Program-made: the position numbers and the translations under genes
Notes under the pieces: model-generated
Databases searched by the model: none
The model's input: the letters and a program-made list of their open reading frames with translations, nothing else
Told to the model about the DNA's origin: nothing
Origin: Sinobacterium caligoides
GTDB taxonomy: Bacteria > Pseudomonadota > Gammaproteobacteria > Pseudomonadales > Sinobacteriaceae
Direction of reading: 5' to 3'
DNA: 64,000 nucleotides
Assembly: GCF_003752585.1 (NCBI RefSeq)
Contig: NZ_RKHR01000003.1
Coordinates: 372,001 to 436,000, forward strand
Shown: one piece after another, positions 56,240 to 64,000 of the stretch
How the letters are laid out: every line of letters begins with the position of its first letter
Position numbering within the stretch: position 1 is the stretch's first letter

Positions 56240-56716
56240 CTAGACTATCGCACGCTTTCTATACAGCAGTAACCCCGGCATCGCGAGACCGATAGCCAAT
56301 GCAAAGACAACGAAAATCGCTGTCAAACCATTATCAACAAGCGCACTGAACAGCGCCTCAGAGTACCCTTGACGGTTAATCTCTACCATCGTAACCATCG
56401 CCTTAAAGACATAGACGCCAGGCACCATCGGAATCATTGAAGCAACGGTGAAGACTTTTGGTGGCACGCCGAGATTACGAGCCCAATGCACACCAATAAA
56501 ACCAACAACCAAAGCCCCCACAAAGCTCGCCCAATCAATAGGCCAGCCCAGTTGCATCATCACAAACCGCATACCATGGCCGATAGCACCACCAACAGCG
56601 CAATACTTCAGCGCTTTAGGAGGCACGTTGAAGACAAGCGCAAAACCAACAGCTGGAATCATCGCAAAGAACATATCGTTAACGAGGCCCAGCAAAAAAA
56701 CCATCCAACTAGACAT
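56240..56716 (-). CDS. yjjB: Threonine/serine exporter subunit, YjjB-type
   Basis: A 158-residue membrane protein (from ATG 56716, MSSWMVFLLG) with about five helices, matching E. coli YjjB in length and pattern: AMIPAVGFALVFNVP near 20, GAIGHGMRF near 47, VPPKVFTVASMIPMVPGVYVFKAM near 84. It makes up the C-terminal half of a ThrE-like exporter, which YjjP completes. It overlaps the yjjP stop by eight bases. The longer frame to 56803 would overlap yjjP by almost 100 bases and is unlikely. Confidence 0.93.
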   Translation of the reverse strand: MSSWMVFLLGLVNDMFFAMIPAVGFALVFNVPPKALKYCAVGGAIGHGMRFVMMQLGWPIDWASFVGALVVGFIGVHWARNLGVPPKVFTVASMIPMVPGVYVFKAMVTMVEINRQGYSEALFSALVDNGLTAIFVVFALAIGLAMPGLLLYRKRAIV

Positions 56717-57491
56717 GCATCGAACCTCCCCACAAACCGACGGCGGCGATAATACCAATACTGGTTGCCAATGTAAGCATGGTAGCAAACACCCAGCGCG
56801 CAACTCCCATGTCGATATACCCCTTCACCATATCGGACACCGCATTAATCAACGGAACCCCTGGCACCAGCAGTAGCACCGACGAAGCCATTGCAATATG
56901 CGGATCATTACCAATAGCGTAGCGAACCCCTAACAAACTGACAGAGGTTGCAACAAGAGCTGTCACGAAGAAGTTAACCAATGGATTAAAATGCAACAAG
57001 CCTAATCTTTGACGAACCGCCATCGCAACACTTGAGGCAACAAAGGTGAGCGAAAACACAGCCCAATCACCACCTGCAAGACGCGCAAAACACGCGCACG
57101 ACAACCCAATCATGACCGCCACAAGGTGGCGATTATATTTAAAGCTAGACAGATTCTCGATCGCCTGCTCAAAGCCATCAATATCGAGCTTTCCACTTTC
57201 CGCCTGCAAGCAAAGCTGCTGAAGCTCGGTAATAACCGTCATGTTAATACCGGCATCGGGGCAACGCCGAGTCGTCGTCATGCACTCATCGCCGATGATC
57301 ACAGTCGCAACCATAGAGTTTGAATTAAGTGATAATTCAACTGCGTCAGCCCCCAGGGCACGACCAACACGCTGCGCAAGATCAACCACAAGCTTGCTCT
57401 CAGCCCCATGTTGCAGCAAGCGCTGCCCCGTTCTAATCGCCAACTTAGACAAACGCCTGAGCTGCTGCTCATCATAACCCATCATGTACAA
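56709..57491 (-). CDS. yjjP: Threonine/serine exporter subunit, YjjP-type
   Basis: 260-residue partner of YjjB, N-terminal ThrE-like part. A soluble N-terminal domain (1-115: LAIRTGQRLLQHGAESKLVVDLAQRVGRALG) is followed by five helices, with AGGDWAVFSLTFVASSVAMAVRQRLG near 140 and VLLLVPGVPLINAVSDMVKGYIDMG near 205. In E. coli the pair is linked to succinate export. It is first in the two-gene unit and is followed by yjjB with an eight-base overlap. Confidence 0.93.
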   Translation of the reverse strand: MYMMGYDEQQLRRLSKLAIRTGQRLLQHGAESKLVVDLAQRVGRALGADAVELSLNSNSMVATVIIGDECMTTTRRCPDAGINMTVITELQQLCLQAESGKLDIDGFEQAIENLSSFKYNRHLVAVMIGLSCACFARLAGGDWAVFSLTFVASSVAMAVRQRLGLLHFNPLVNFFVTALVATSVSLLGVRYAIGNDPHIAMASSVLLLVPGVPLINAVSDMVKGYIDMGVARWVFATMLTLATSIGIIAAVGLWGGSMHV

Positions 57492-57518
57492 CCTAATTTC
57501 TACAACCTATTTCTACAA

Positions 57519-58256
57519 TTAATACTGAACGACAAAACCTCGTTCGCGCGCCATATTTGCCAATATTTCCATCTCTGAAGCCAGTGGTGGCTCCGTAGCG
57601 ATTAACTCATAGGGCTGATTGACTGCTTCCCACTTGTGCACACCAAGCTGGTGATAAGGCAGCAACTCTATCTTCTCGAGACAGTGCTTCTGCTGGTCAA
57701 TAATATCCAGCAAACGCGAAAAGTGCTCTGGATCCGTTGTCCACTCAGGAACAACAACGTGACGCAGCCAGTGCGGCTGATTACGCTCCGCCAAAAGCCT
57801 TGCAAACTCAAGTACCGGGGCATTTGACACCTTGGTTAACGCCAGGTGACGCTCTGGGTCGACCTGCTTCATATCAAACAACACTAGGTCTGTCGCATCC
57901 AACACGCGCGTGAGCGCCTTCGGTTCGACAACCTTCATAAAGCCATTGGTATCGAGACAGGTGTGTATACCTTCACGCTGACAACTCTCAAAGAGCTCTG
58001 CGATAAAATCTGCCTGCAATAAAGGCTCACCACCAGAAACAGTGATACCGCCCTTCTTAAGAAAAGGCTTCACCGAACGCAGCTTCTTCATTATCTGCTC
58101 AACAGTATAATCTGTCCCCCCTTTCGCACTCCAAGTATCGGGGTTATGGCAATACAGGCAGCGCATCTCACAGTGCTGCGTGAACACAACAAAGCGCAGG
58201 CCGGGACCGTCAACTGTGCCAAAAGAGTCAATCGAGTGGAGATGTCCAATAGTCAT
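57519..58256 (-). CDS. pflA: Pyruvate formate-lyase-activating enzyme
   Basis: Radical SAM glycyl-radical activase of 245 residues. The [4Fe-4S] motif CEMRCLYC lies at 29-36. GGITVSGGEPLLQ near 69 and LDTNGFM near 98 are the other activase elements, and the C-terminal HHQLGVHKWEA segment is typical of PflA. It makes the glycyl radical on PflB from flavodoxin electrons. It lies about 100 bases downstream of pflB, with a hairpin between them. Confidence 0.96.
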   Translation of the reverse strand: MTIGHLHSIDSFGTVDGPGLRFVVFTQHCEMRCLYCHNPDTWSAKGGTDYTVEQIMKKLRSVKPFLKKGGITVSGGEPLLQADFIAELFESCQREGIHTCLDTNGFMKVVEPKALTRVLDATDLVLFDMKQVDPERHLALTKVSNAPVLEFARLLAERNQPHWLRHVVVPEWTTDPEHFSRLLDIIDQQKHCLEKIELLPYHQLGVHKWEAVNQPYELIATEPPLASEMEILANMARERGFVVQY

Positions 58257-58291
58257 ATCTATTTTCCTTAAATTCTCACGCCGTAAACAGT

Positions 58292-58336
58292 AAAAAGGCC
58301 CAGCCTTTGTTAGCTTTCGCTAACAAGAACCAGGCC
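58292..58336 (-). terminator. Hairpin between pflB and pflA
   Basis: On the minus strand an 8-bp perfect stem (TTGTTAGC / GCTAACAA, GAAA loop) sits inside a weaker GGCC outer stem and is followed by five T. It can end or attenuate transcription after pflB, lowering pflA relative to pflB. Confidence 0.7.
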
Positions 58337-58357
58337 GTTACCCGCTAGGGCTTGCTA

Positions 58358-60628
58358 CTAGATTTTCGACGTAAAGGTACGAGAGATCACTTCTAACTGC
58401 TGCTCACGAGTTAGCGAGTTAAAACGAACCGCATAGCCTGATACTCGAATAGTCAGCGATGGATACTCTTCTGGGTGATCCATAGCGTGTACTAACGTAT
58501 CACGATCCAATACGTTAACGTTCAAGTGCTGACCACCTTCCTTCTCAGCAGTGTGATGGAAGTAACCGTCCATCAAGCTCACCAAGTTATCGGTACGCAT
58601 TGCCTTATCTTTACCGAGAGACTCAGGGATAATGCTGAAGGTATAGCTAATGCCATCTTTCGCTGAGCTGAACGGTAGCTGAGAAACTGAAGTCAACGAA
58701 GAAACAGCACCTTCAACATCACGACCGTGCATTGGGTTTGCACCCGGTGCAAACGGTTCACCAGCACGACGACCATCAGGTGTGTTACCAGTCTTCTTAC
58801 CATAAACCACGTTAGAGGTAATGGTTAGGATAGACTGAGTAGGCTCAGCATTATTATAAATATGATTGCTACGAATCTTATTCATAAAGCGTGTCACGAG
58901 GTCACAAGCGATGTCATCAACACGAGAATCGTTATTACCAAACTTAGGGTATTCGCCAGACACTTCGAAGTCGACAGCAATGCCATTCTCGTCGCGAATC
59001 GCCTTCACCTTGCCATACTTCATCGCAGACAATGCATCGGCTGCAATAGACAGACCAGCAATGCCGCAAGCCATAGTGCGATGGATATCACGATCATGCA
59101 GCGCCATTAGGACAGCTTCATAGGCATACTTATCGTGGCTGTAGTGGATGCAGTTTAGCGCGCTGACATAAGTCTTCGCCAACCAATCCATCATGCTATC
59201 CATGCTAGCCATGACTTCGTCATAGTCTAGGTATTCACTGGTGATAGGAGCAGATTTTGGTGCAACCTGCTTCTTCTTCATCTCATCAACACCACCGTTG
59301 ATGCTGTACAACATAGTCTTAGCAAGGTTGGCACGAGCACCGAAGTACTGCATCTGCTTACCGACAACCATTGGCGACACACAACAAGCAATTGCATAGT
59401 CATCGCTGTTGAAGTCTTCACGCATTAGATCATCGTTCTCGTACTGGATAGAGCTTGAGTCGATAGAAACTTTCGCACAGAACTTCTTGAAGCCTTCAGG
59501 AAGACCCTCAGCCCATAGCACGGTCATGTTAGGCTCTGGCGATGGCCCCATGTTGTATAAGCTATGCAGGAAGCGGAATGAAGTCTTGGTAACCAGAGTA
59601 CGTCCATCCAAGCCCATACCAGCAAGAGACTCAGTCGCCCAAATTGGGTCGCCAGAGAACAGATCATCGTACTCAGGGGTACGTAGGAAACGCACCATAC
59701 GCAGCTTCATGATGAAGTGATCAACAAACTCTTGCGCCTGTTCTTCAGTGATAAGACCGGCCTTAAGGTCACGATCAATATAGATATCAAGGAAGGTAGA
59801 GGTACGACCAAGAGACATTGCAGCGCCGTTATTTGACTTAATAGCCGCCAAATAACCCATGTAAGTCCACTGAATAGCTTCTTGAGCAGTATTCGCTGGG
59901 CGAGAAATATCACAACCGTAAGTCAGAGACATTTCAGCAAGGTCAGCCAATGAACGGATTTGCTCATTAAGCTGCTCACGGATAGTCATCACGTCTTGCG
60001 TCATTTCTGCATTGTCGCTTTCAGCCAGCTCACGCTTCTTATCGGCAATCAGACGATCGGTACCGTACAGAGCGACACGACGGTAGTCACCAATGATACG
60101 ACCACGACCATAGGCATCGGGCAGGCCAGTCAGCACACCAGAAGAGCGACAAGCGCGGATGTCAGGTGTATACATGTCGAACACACCTTGGTTGTGTGTC
60201 TTGCGGTACTTGCTGAACGTCTCGACAACAGCTGGATCGATAGTGCGACCATAAGCCGCCGCTGAAGTTTCGATCATGCGGACGCCGCCGTAAGGCATGA
60301 TGGCACGCTTAAGTGGCGCTTCAGTCTGCAGACCGACGATTGTCTCTAGGTCTTTATCAATATAACCCGCAGCATGTGAGGTGATTGTCGCAGGGTTCGA
60401 AGTATCGAAATCAACCGGTGCATGAGTTTCATTCTCAATGCGAATACCGTTTTGAACGGCCTCCCAAAGCACGTTGGTTGCATGGGTAGCCGGAGCCAAG
60501 AACTGATCGTCACCTAAGTAAGGTGTATAGTTATGCTGAATAAAGTCACGTACATCAACCGCTGAACACCACTCCCCCGCATTGAAAGTCTTCCAAGCAC
60601 TCTGCATAATTTCTATTGCTGCATTCAT
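58358..60628 (-). CDS. pflB: Pyruvate formate-lyase (formate C-acetyltransferase)
   Basis: Converts pyruvate and CoA to acetyl-CoA and formate under anoxia. The protein has 756 residues, close to E. coli PflB (760). The catalytic Cys pair lies in [13 protein letters not shown] near 413, and the glycyl radical Gly is in VSGYAVRF near 731. [10 protein letters not shown]-type and [22 protein letters not shown] near 620 follow the family. It heads the pflB-pflA unit; FNR-like boxes lie in the divergent region upstream. Confidence 0.97.
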   Translation of the reverse strand: MNAAIEIMQSAWKTFNAGEWCSAVDVRDFIQHNYTPYLGDDQFLAPATHATNVLWEAVQNGIRIENETHAPVDFDTSNPATITSHAAGYIDKDLETIVGLQTEAPLKRAIMPYGGVRMIETSAAAYGRTIDPAVVETFSKYRKTHNQGVFDMYTPDIRACRSSGVLTGLPDAYGRGRIIGDYRRVALYGTDRLIADKKRELAESDNAEMTQDVMTIREQLNEQIRSLADLAEMSLTYGCDISRPANTAQEAIQWTYMGYLAAIKSNNGAAMSLGRTSTFLDIYIDRDLKAGLITEEQAQEFVDHFIMKLRMVRFLRTPEYDDLFSGDPIWATESLAGMGLDGRTLVTKTSFRFLHSLYNMGPSPEPNMTVLWAEGLPEGFKKFCAKVSIDSSSIQYENDDLMREDFNSDDYAIACCVSPMVVGKQMQYFGARANLAKTMLYSINGGVDEMKKKQVAPKSAPITSEYLDYDEVMASMDSMMDWLAKTYVSALNCIHYSHDKYAYEAVLMALHDRDIHRTMACGIAGLSIAADALSAMKYGKVKAIRDENGIAVDFEVSGEYPKFGNNDSRVDDIACDLVTRFMNKIRSNHIYNNAEPTQSILTITSNVVYGKKTGNTPDGRRAGEPFAPGANPMHGRDVEGAVSSLTSVSQLPFSSAKDGISYTFSIIPESLGKDKAMRTDNLVSLMDGYFHHTAEKEGGQHLNVNVLDRDTLVHAMDHPEEYPSLTIRVSGYAVRFNSLTREQQLEVISRTFTSKI

Positions 60629-60751
60629 AATGTCACCTCTTAGGTTATTTTGAATCGTTCATTCCCGATCACCAATCGATACATCGCTTAGTGATCGAAT
60701 CATTAAGTAGCTTTGATGAACTGATTGTCTGCCTCTCGAAGCCATCTCACC

Positions 60752-60765
60752 TTGACGCAAATCAA
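60752..60765 (-). promoter_or_regulatory. FNR-like box of pflB
   Basis: TTGAC-GCAA-ATCAA differs from TTGAT-N4-ATCAA at one position. For pflB on the minus strand, GACAAT at 60729-60724 would be a -10 placing the box at -41.5, a class II position. Confidence 0.65.
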
Positions 60766-60924
60766 CCACAACACCTTCTCTCAACAGTTTTAACTAAACA
60801 GGTGTTTAGCAAGTAAAATAGTGGGTTGGCTACCGCTAGGTAATACTACCTAAGCAGTACTACCTAATAAAAATAGACCATGAAATCAGCGACTTATATA
60901 GCACAAAGTCACTTCATGTCGCAT

Positions 60925-60940
60925 TTGATATTTATATCAA
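60925..60940. promoter_or_regulatory. 16-bp palindrome, unassigned
   Basis: TTGATAT-TT-ATATCAA is a perfect 7+2+7 inverted repeat just upstream of the second FNR-like box. Its half-site spacing is two longer than FNR requires, so another regulator, perhaps YheO or a CRP/FNR relative, may bind. Confidence 0.4.
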
Positions 60941-60954
60941 CAGATGTTTATTTA

Positions 60955-60968
60955 TTGATTTAGATCAC
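60955..60968 (+). promoter_or_regulatory. FNR-like box of yheO
   Basis: TTGAT-TTAG-ATCAC matches the consensus TTGAT-N4-ATCAA at nine of ten positions. A TAGAAT at 60991-60996 gives a -10 that places the box centre exactly at -41.5 of a plus-strand start near 61003. Confidence 0.65.
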
Positions 60969-61036
60969 GTTAATTATACCGGACAAGCTTTAGAATGCCT
61001 CCTGAAATCAACACGCAATGTAACAGGAATCAACAG

Positions 61037-61744
61037 ATGAAATATGACGACCTAAAGTTCAACCGAGCTGAGAAGTTCACCGCGGCCGAACATGCCATCT
61101 TAGAATCCTTCTTCCCTGTTGTTGACGCTATCGGAAATTTATTGGGCGATACTTGTGAAGTTGTACTGCACTCTCTCGAAGATACCGAGAAGTCAGTCGT
61201 AAAATTTGTTAACGGCCACATCAGTGGACGCCAAATAGGCGCACCTATTACCGACCTATCTCTACACATGCTGCACAAAATGCATGAGAACGGCGCCCAC
61301 TTTTCGGACAGCTACTTTACTCGTGCCAAAAATGGCAAGTTGATGAAGTGCACCACTATTGCCATTCGTAACCTCAAGGGCGAGGTGATCGCTCTACTTT
61401 GTGTCAACTTAAACCTCGACTCCCCACTCAGCGATTTTATCGCCGCTTTAACACCGAGCAGTCTCAACAAAATTACTGGCGAGCAATCAATTACCTTTAA
61501 TGAAGAAAAATCACTCGACGCTCAACTTGAGCGAATTTCAGACCAAGTGATAAAAAATCACAACATCGCCGCCAAGGAAAAGGTACGTCAAATCATCTAT
61601 CAGCTGTACCGTGAAGATCTATTTGAACTCAAAGGTGCTGTTAATACTGTATCGAAATACCTCGATATCTCACGCCACACTGTTTACCTCTACATTCGTG
61701 AGTACCGTAAGAAGCACACGACTCTCGATTTAACCCAACAGTAG
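61037..61744 (+). CDS. yheO: YheO-like transcriptional regulator (PAS_6 + HTH_22)
   Basis: A 235-residue regulator of the YheO/DauR family. An N-terminal PAS-like domain (about 18-130: AEHAILESFFPVVDAIGNLLGDTCEVVLHSL and MKCTTIAIRNLKGEVIALLCVNLN) is followed by a helix-turn-helix at about 185-230 (FELKGAVNTVSKYLDISRHTVYLYIREYRK). I chose ATG 61037, with AGGAATC before it. The role is inferred: its place between pflB and focA suggests control of formate metabolism, unlike the D-arginine role of Pseudomonas DauR. Confidence 0.88.
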   Translation: MKYDDLKFNRAEKFTAAEHAILESFFPVVDAIGNLLGDTCEVVLHSLEDTEKSVVKFVNGHISGRQIGAPITDLSLHMLHKMHENGAHFSDSYFTRAKNGKLMKCTTIAIRNLKGEVIALLCVNLNLDSPLSDFIAALTPSSLNKITGEQSITFNEEKSLDAQLERISDQVIKNHNIAAKEKVRQIIYQLYREDLFELKGAVNTVSKYLDISRHTVYLYIREYRKKHTTLDLTQQ

Positions 61745-61766
61745 AGCTGAACCTTCGTCAATCACT

Positions 61767-61795
61767 AAGCACTCCGTTAAGCGAGTGCTTTTACT
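61767..61795 (+). terminator. Hairpin between yheO and focA
   Basis: AAGCACTC / GAGTGCTT stem, 8-base loop, followed by TTACTTTTCT. It would end or attenuate yheO transcription before focA. Confidence 0.7.
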
Positions 61796-61832
61796 TTTCT
61801 AACACCTTTATTTTTAGCGCAGGTTTTCAACT

Positions 61833-62735
61833 ATGTCGCACTCTTCTAACGAACCACTCAGCCCTGCCGCCACGGCAAAGAAGGCCGAAGACTATGGAAC
61901 CGTTAAGGCAACCCGCCCCAACGGCACCGCCTTCGCCCTTGCTATCAGTGCTGGCGCCTTCATTGCTATTGCATTTATTTTCTACGTTACGGTAACAACA
62001 GGTAATGCAGGAATGGGTTGGGGGATGCAACACCTCATTGGCGGCCTCTGCTTCAGCATGGGCATCACCATGGTGATCATACTCGGCGGAGAGCTGTTCA
62101 CCAGTACAGTGCTTAGTTTGGTACCAAGAGCCAGCGGCCGTATTAACAGTAGCCGAATGCTAACTAACTGGGCTGTTGTTTATGCGGGTAACTTTGTCGG
62201 CTCAATCATCTTAGTCGCACTCATGATGTTCGCTAAACAATACATGGCTGACCATGCTCAATGGGGCATCACCGCAATGAACGTCGCCAACCATAAGCTA
62301 CAGCATAGCTTCGGCCAGGCCGTGGTACTTGGCATGCTCTGTAATATTATGGTTTGTTTAGCGGTCTGGATGGCCTACTCTGCTCGAACTCTGATTGAGA
62401 AGGCCTTTATTGTCATGCTTCCTGTCGCCATGTTTGTTGCCGGCGGGTTCGAGCACTGCGTTGCTAACATGTTCATGATCCCAATGGGCGTTGCTATTCA
62501 GCACTTCGCGCCAGCTGAGTTTTGGGCAGCAGCGGGCGCTAGCCCCAGCGATTATGCCTCACTGACATTCAGCAACTTTATTACACTGAATCTAATCCCT
62601 GTCACTATTGGCAACATTTTAGGCGGTGGCGTCTTAGTTGGCATGAGCTACTGGGCTATTTTCCGTCGCCCAGAGCTAAAAGCAGAGAAAAACGATGCAC
62701 AACAGGCCGCAGGCAAGCTAAAAGAGGCCGCCTAA
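61833..62735 (+). CDS. focA: Formate channel FocA
   Basis: Formate/nitrite transporter family membrane channel of 300 residues, six helices with broken helices 2 and 5. GMGWGMQHLIGGLCFSMGITMVIILGGELFTS near 50 is the typical FocA signature. GGFEHCVANMFMIPMG lies near 208 and the gating His sits in the latter. It exports formate made by PflB and reimports it at low pH. In E. coli focA precedes pflB in one operon; here it is placed after yheO and divergent from pflBA. Confidence 0.95.
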   Translation: MSHSSNEPLSPAATAKKAEDYGTVKATRPNGTAFALAISAGAFIAIAFIFYVTVTTGNAGMGWGMQHLIGGLCFSMGITMVIILGGELFTSTVLSLVPRASGRINSSRMLTNWAVVYAGNFVGSIILVALMMFAKQYMADHAQWGITAMNVANHKLQHSFGQAVVLGMLCNIMVCLAVWMAYSARTLIEKAFIVMLPVAMFVAGGFEHCVANMFMIPMGVAIQHFAPAEFWAAAGASPSDYASLTFSNFITLNLIPVTIGNILGGGVLVGMSYWAIFRRPELKAEKNDAQQAAGKLKEAA

Positions 62736-62745
62736 GCTTAGATGC

Positions 62746-62771
62746 ACAGCCTCTCGTACAGACGAGGGGCT
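62746..62771 (+). terminator. Hairpin after focA
   Basis: CAGCCTCTCGT pairs with ACGAGGGGCTG (one G-T wobble) around ACAG. No T-tract follows, but it separates focA from the convergent receptor gene. Confidence 0.5.
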
Positions 62772-62801
62772 GCTCTTACGCGAATAGTCGTATAACTTCT
62801 A

Positions 62802-64000
62802 CTAATGGAAGTTGTACTGCATCTGCAAGGCTAACGTCCTACCCTGATCAAAAAAGCCATAGTAGGTTGGTGCAGCAAACTGCGATGCAGCTAGCGGCAC
62901 ATTATTAGCAAAGCCAATCGTGGTCTCATCGGTAATGTTTCGCCCCAATAGTGCAACATTCCAACGATCATCGGCATCCGCCAAACTTATTCTCGCATTG
63001 AACTTACCGTAAGCCGGCTGCTTCATATTAGGGTCAAGACTCTCATTAGCAAAATATTCATCAGTAAAGCTGTAGTCAACGTTACCACTAAAAACCATTG
63101 AGTCAAAAACGTCATAACGATAATGCAGCGAAATCAGGCCTGCGTAATCAGCCACGTAAATATTAGTCTCACCCTTCATGTCGGAAACATAGGATCTTGC
63201 ATCGCTATTGTAAGTACAGTTACGCTGCAACGGCACATCCAGCTGATTTTTAAGAATCAACTCATCGCCTGCAATACAGGTTCCCTGGTCAAACTCCGTG
63301 AATTCGAAGTCTAACGTCGCCAACGAGGCGTTAAGCATCCAGTTTTCACTCAGTGCCGCACGAAACTCCAGTTCTATCCCTTGAGTCTTTGCTTCGCCCG
63401 CATTGGAAACATTGAAACCAACGCTACCATCAAAAGTACTGACTTGTAGCTTCTCTAGTTCGGTGTAGAAGTAGGCAGCATTTAGCTCAATCGCTTCTGT
63501 AATACGGTATTTGGCACCGAGCTCAAATGCCTCAATCTCCTCATCCTCAAACTCAAAGGTACCAGGACGTATTAGCCCAATACCCGCATCACTAGGTTGA
63601 TTGCTTGCGCTTGTGGGTGCATTTGAGCGAACATCAAACCCCCCCGCTTTAAAGCCGTTAGTCATCGAGCCATACAGCATCAAGTCATCATGCAGATCCC
63701 ACTCTGCAATCAGGTTGTAAGAAGTTTTATAACGTTCCCGCTCTCCTTCCTCTGTGTGCCGGTATGCATTAAAAACCAGACCAAACACCTGATCAATCGC
63801 GTCACGCTGAGAGTCAGCCGTACCTGACGAGGAGCCACTAGCCCCACTCAACGGGGTACCATCATCATTAGTAAAGTTCATGACACGCTCTGCCGACTTC
63901 TTATAATGAGAACGTCGCAGACCTGCAATAAGGCGAACACTATCGGTGACATTCCAAGTGGCCTGACCAAAAATAGCCTGCTGACTATTCTCTTGGTCAA
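62802..64000 (-). CDS. TonB-dependent outer membrane receptor (C-terminal part)
   Basis: Minus-strand frame of about 400 residues, open to the right window edge, so the gene is cut. An internal Met at 63881 is not the start; the frame continues upstream with IFGQATWNVTDSVRLIAGLR, a typical beta-barrel strand. It contains repeated barrel strands with alternating aromatic residues (YNLIAEWDLHDDLMLYGSMTNGFKAGGFD, SKYRITEAIELNAAYFYTEL-like) and ends with the outer-membrane aromatic terminus (LALQMQYNFH). The type with TNGFKAGGFD is common in marine gammaproteobacterial receptors for siderophores, vitamins or organic substrates. The ligand cannot be read. Confidence 0.92.
   Translation of the reverse strand, partial: DQENSQQAIFGQATWNVTDSVRLIAGLRRSHYKKSAERVMNFTNDDGTPLSGASGSSSGTADSQRDAIDQVFGLVFNAYRHTEEGERERYKTSYNLIAEWDLHDDLMLYGSMTNGFKAGGFDVRSNAPTSASNQPSDAGIGLIRPGTFEFEDEEIEAFELGAKYRITEAIELNAAYFYTELEKLQVSTFDGSVGFNVSNAGEAKTQGIELEFRAALSENWMLNASLATLDFEFTEFDQGTCIAGDELILKNQLDVPLQRNCTYNSDARSYVSDMKGETNIYVADYAGLISLHYRYDVFDSMVFSGNVDYSFTDEYFANESLDPNMKQPAYGKFNARISLADADDRWNVALLGRNITDETTIGFANNVPLAASQFAAPTYYGFFDQGRTLALQMQYNFH

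Larger units (their letters stand above)
60629..61036. other. Divergent promoter region of pflB and yheO
   Basis: About 400 bases hold two FNR-like boxes (60752 and 60955) and the palindrome at 60925-60940. The pflB and yheO promoters face apart from it. Confidence 0.6.

Noticed and set aside
56717-56803. Longer start of yjjB
   Set aside because: It would overlap yjjP by about 95 bases and adds residues absent from the family.

Overview
The window is chromosomal DNA of a gammaproteobacterium. The evidence is the gene set: E. coli-like YgiQ, PurU, YjjP/YjjB, YehS, YheO, PflBA/FocA, ammonia-type NadE and a three-gene PntA1/PntA2/PntB transhydrogenase. The dicarboxylate symporter, cation antiporter, several c-type cytochromes and a TonB-dependent receptor suggest a free-living, probably marine, facultative anaerobe. 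That habitat is inference. I see no phage, insertion sequence, integrase or CRISPR array.

Layout. 1-2.8 kb: the start of an unknown minus-strand gene at the left edge, a dicarboxylate/glutamate symporter behind an FNR-like box, and nadE. 2.8-6.9 kb: a minus-strand c-type cytochrome operon (cytochrome c4-like, MauG/CcpA-like di-haem peroxidase, beta-helix protein with a C-terminal haem domain) and a periplasmic rhodanese. 7.4-17.2 kb: a cation/proton antiporter, phoBR behind a clear Pho box, purU, a YgiQ radical SAM protein, a diguanylate cyclase and an RluA-type pseudouridine synthase. 17.5-25 kb: yehS, a small HTH protein, then an AT-richer minus-strand locus. That locus holds two paralogous membrane-anchored solute-binding proteins without a permease, two small membrane/coiled-coil proteins, and a regulator fusing a degenerate NtrC-type AAA+ domain to an AraC DNA-binding domain.

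25-44.6 kb: elbB, then one large minus-strand cobalamin cluster read from cbtB to cobN, headed by a cobalamin riboswitch. It contains cobalt uptake (cbtB, cbtA, a NiCoT-like permease), corrin-ring enzymes (cobI, cobJ, cobM, cbiG, cbiD, cobK, cobL, cobH), cobyrinate amidation (cobB), adenosylation (cobO), a cobalt chaperone (cobW) and two chelation systems (CbiX; CobN with a ChlI-ChlD fusion). Many of its genes overlap by a few bases, which points to translational coupling.

44.6-64 kb: a small unknown gene, a TetR regulator, a Yip1-family membrane protein, pepD, a 65-residue protein, an ABC exporter, tRNA-Leu(CAG), pntA1-pntA2-pntB, a second di-haem peroxidase, yjjP/yjjB, pflB-pflA divergent from yheO-focA (FNR-like boxes on both sides), and the C-terminal part of a TonB-dependent receptor cut by the right edge.

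The least explained part is 18.3-24.4 kb. The beta-helix/cytochrome operon and the mixed early/late cobalt-insertion gene set are the next most interesting.
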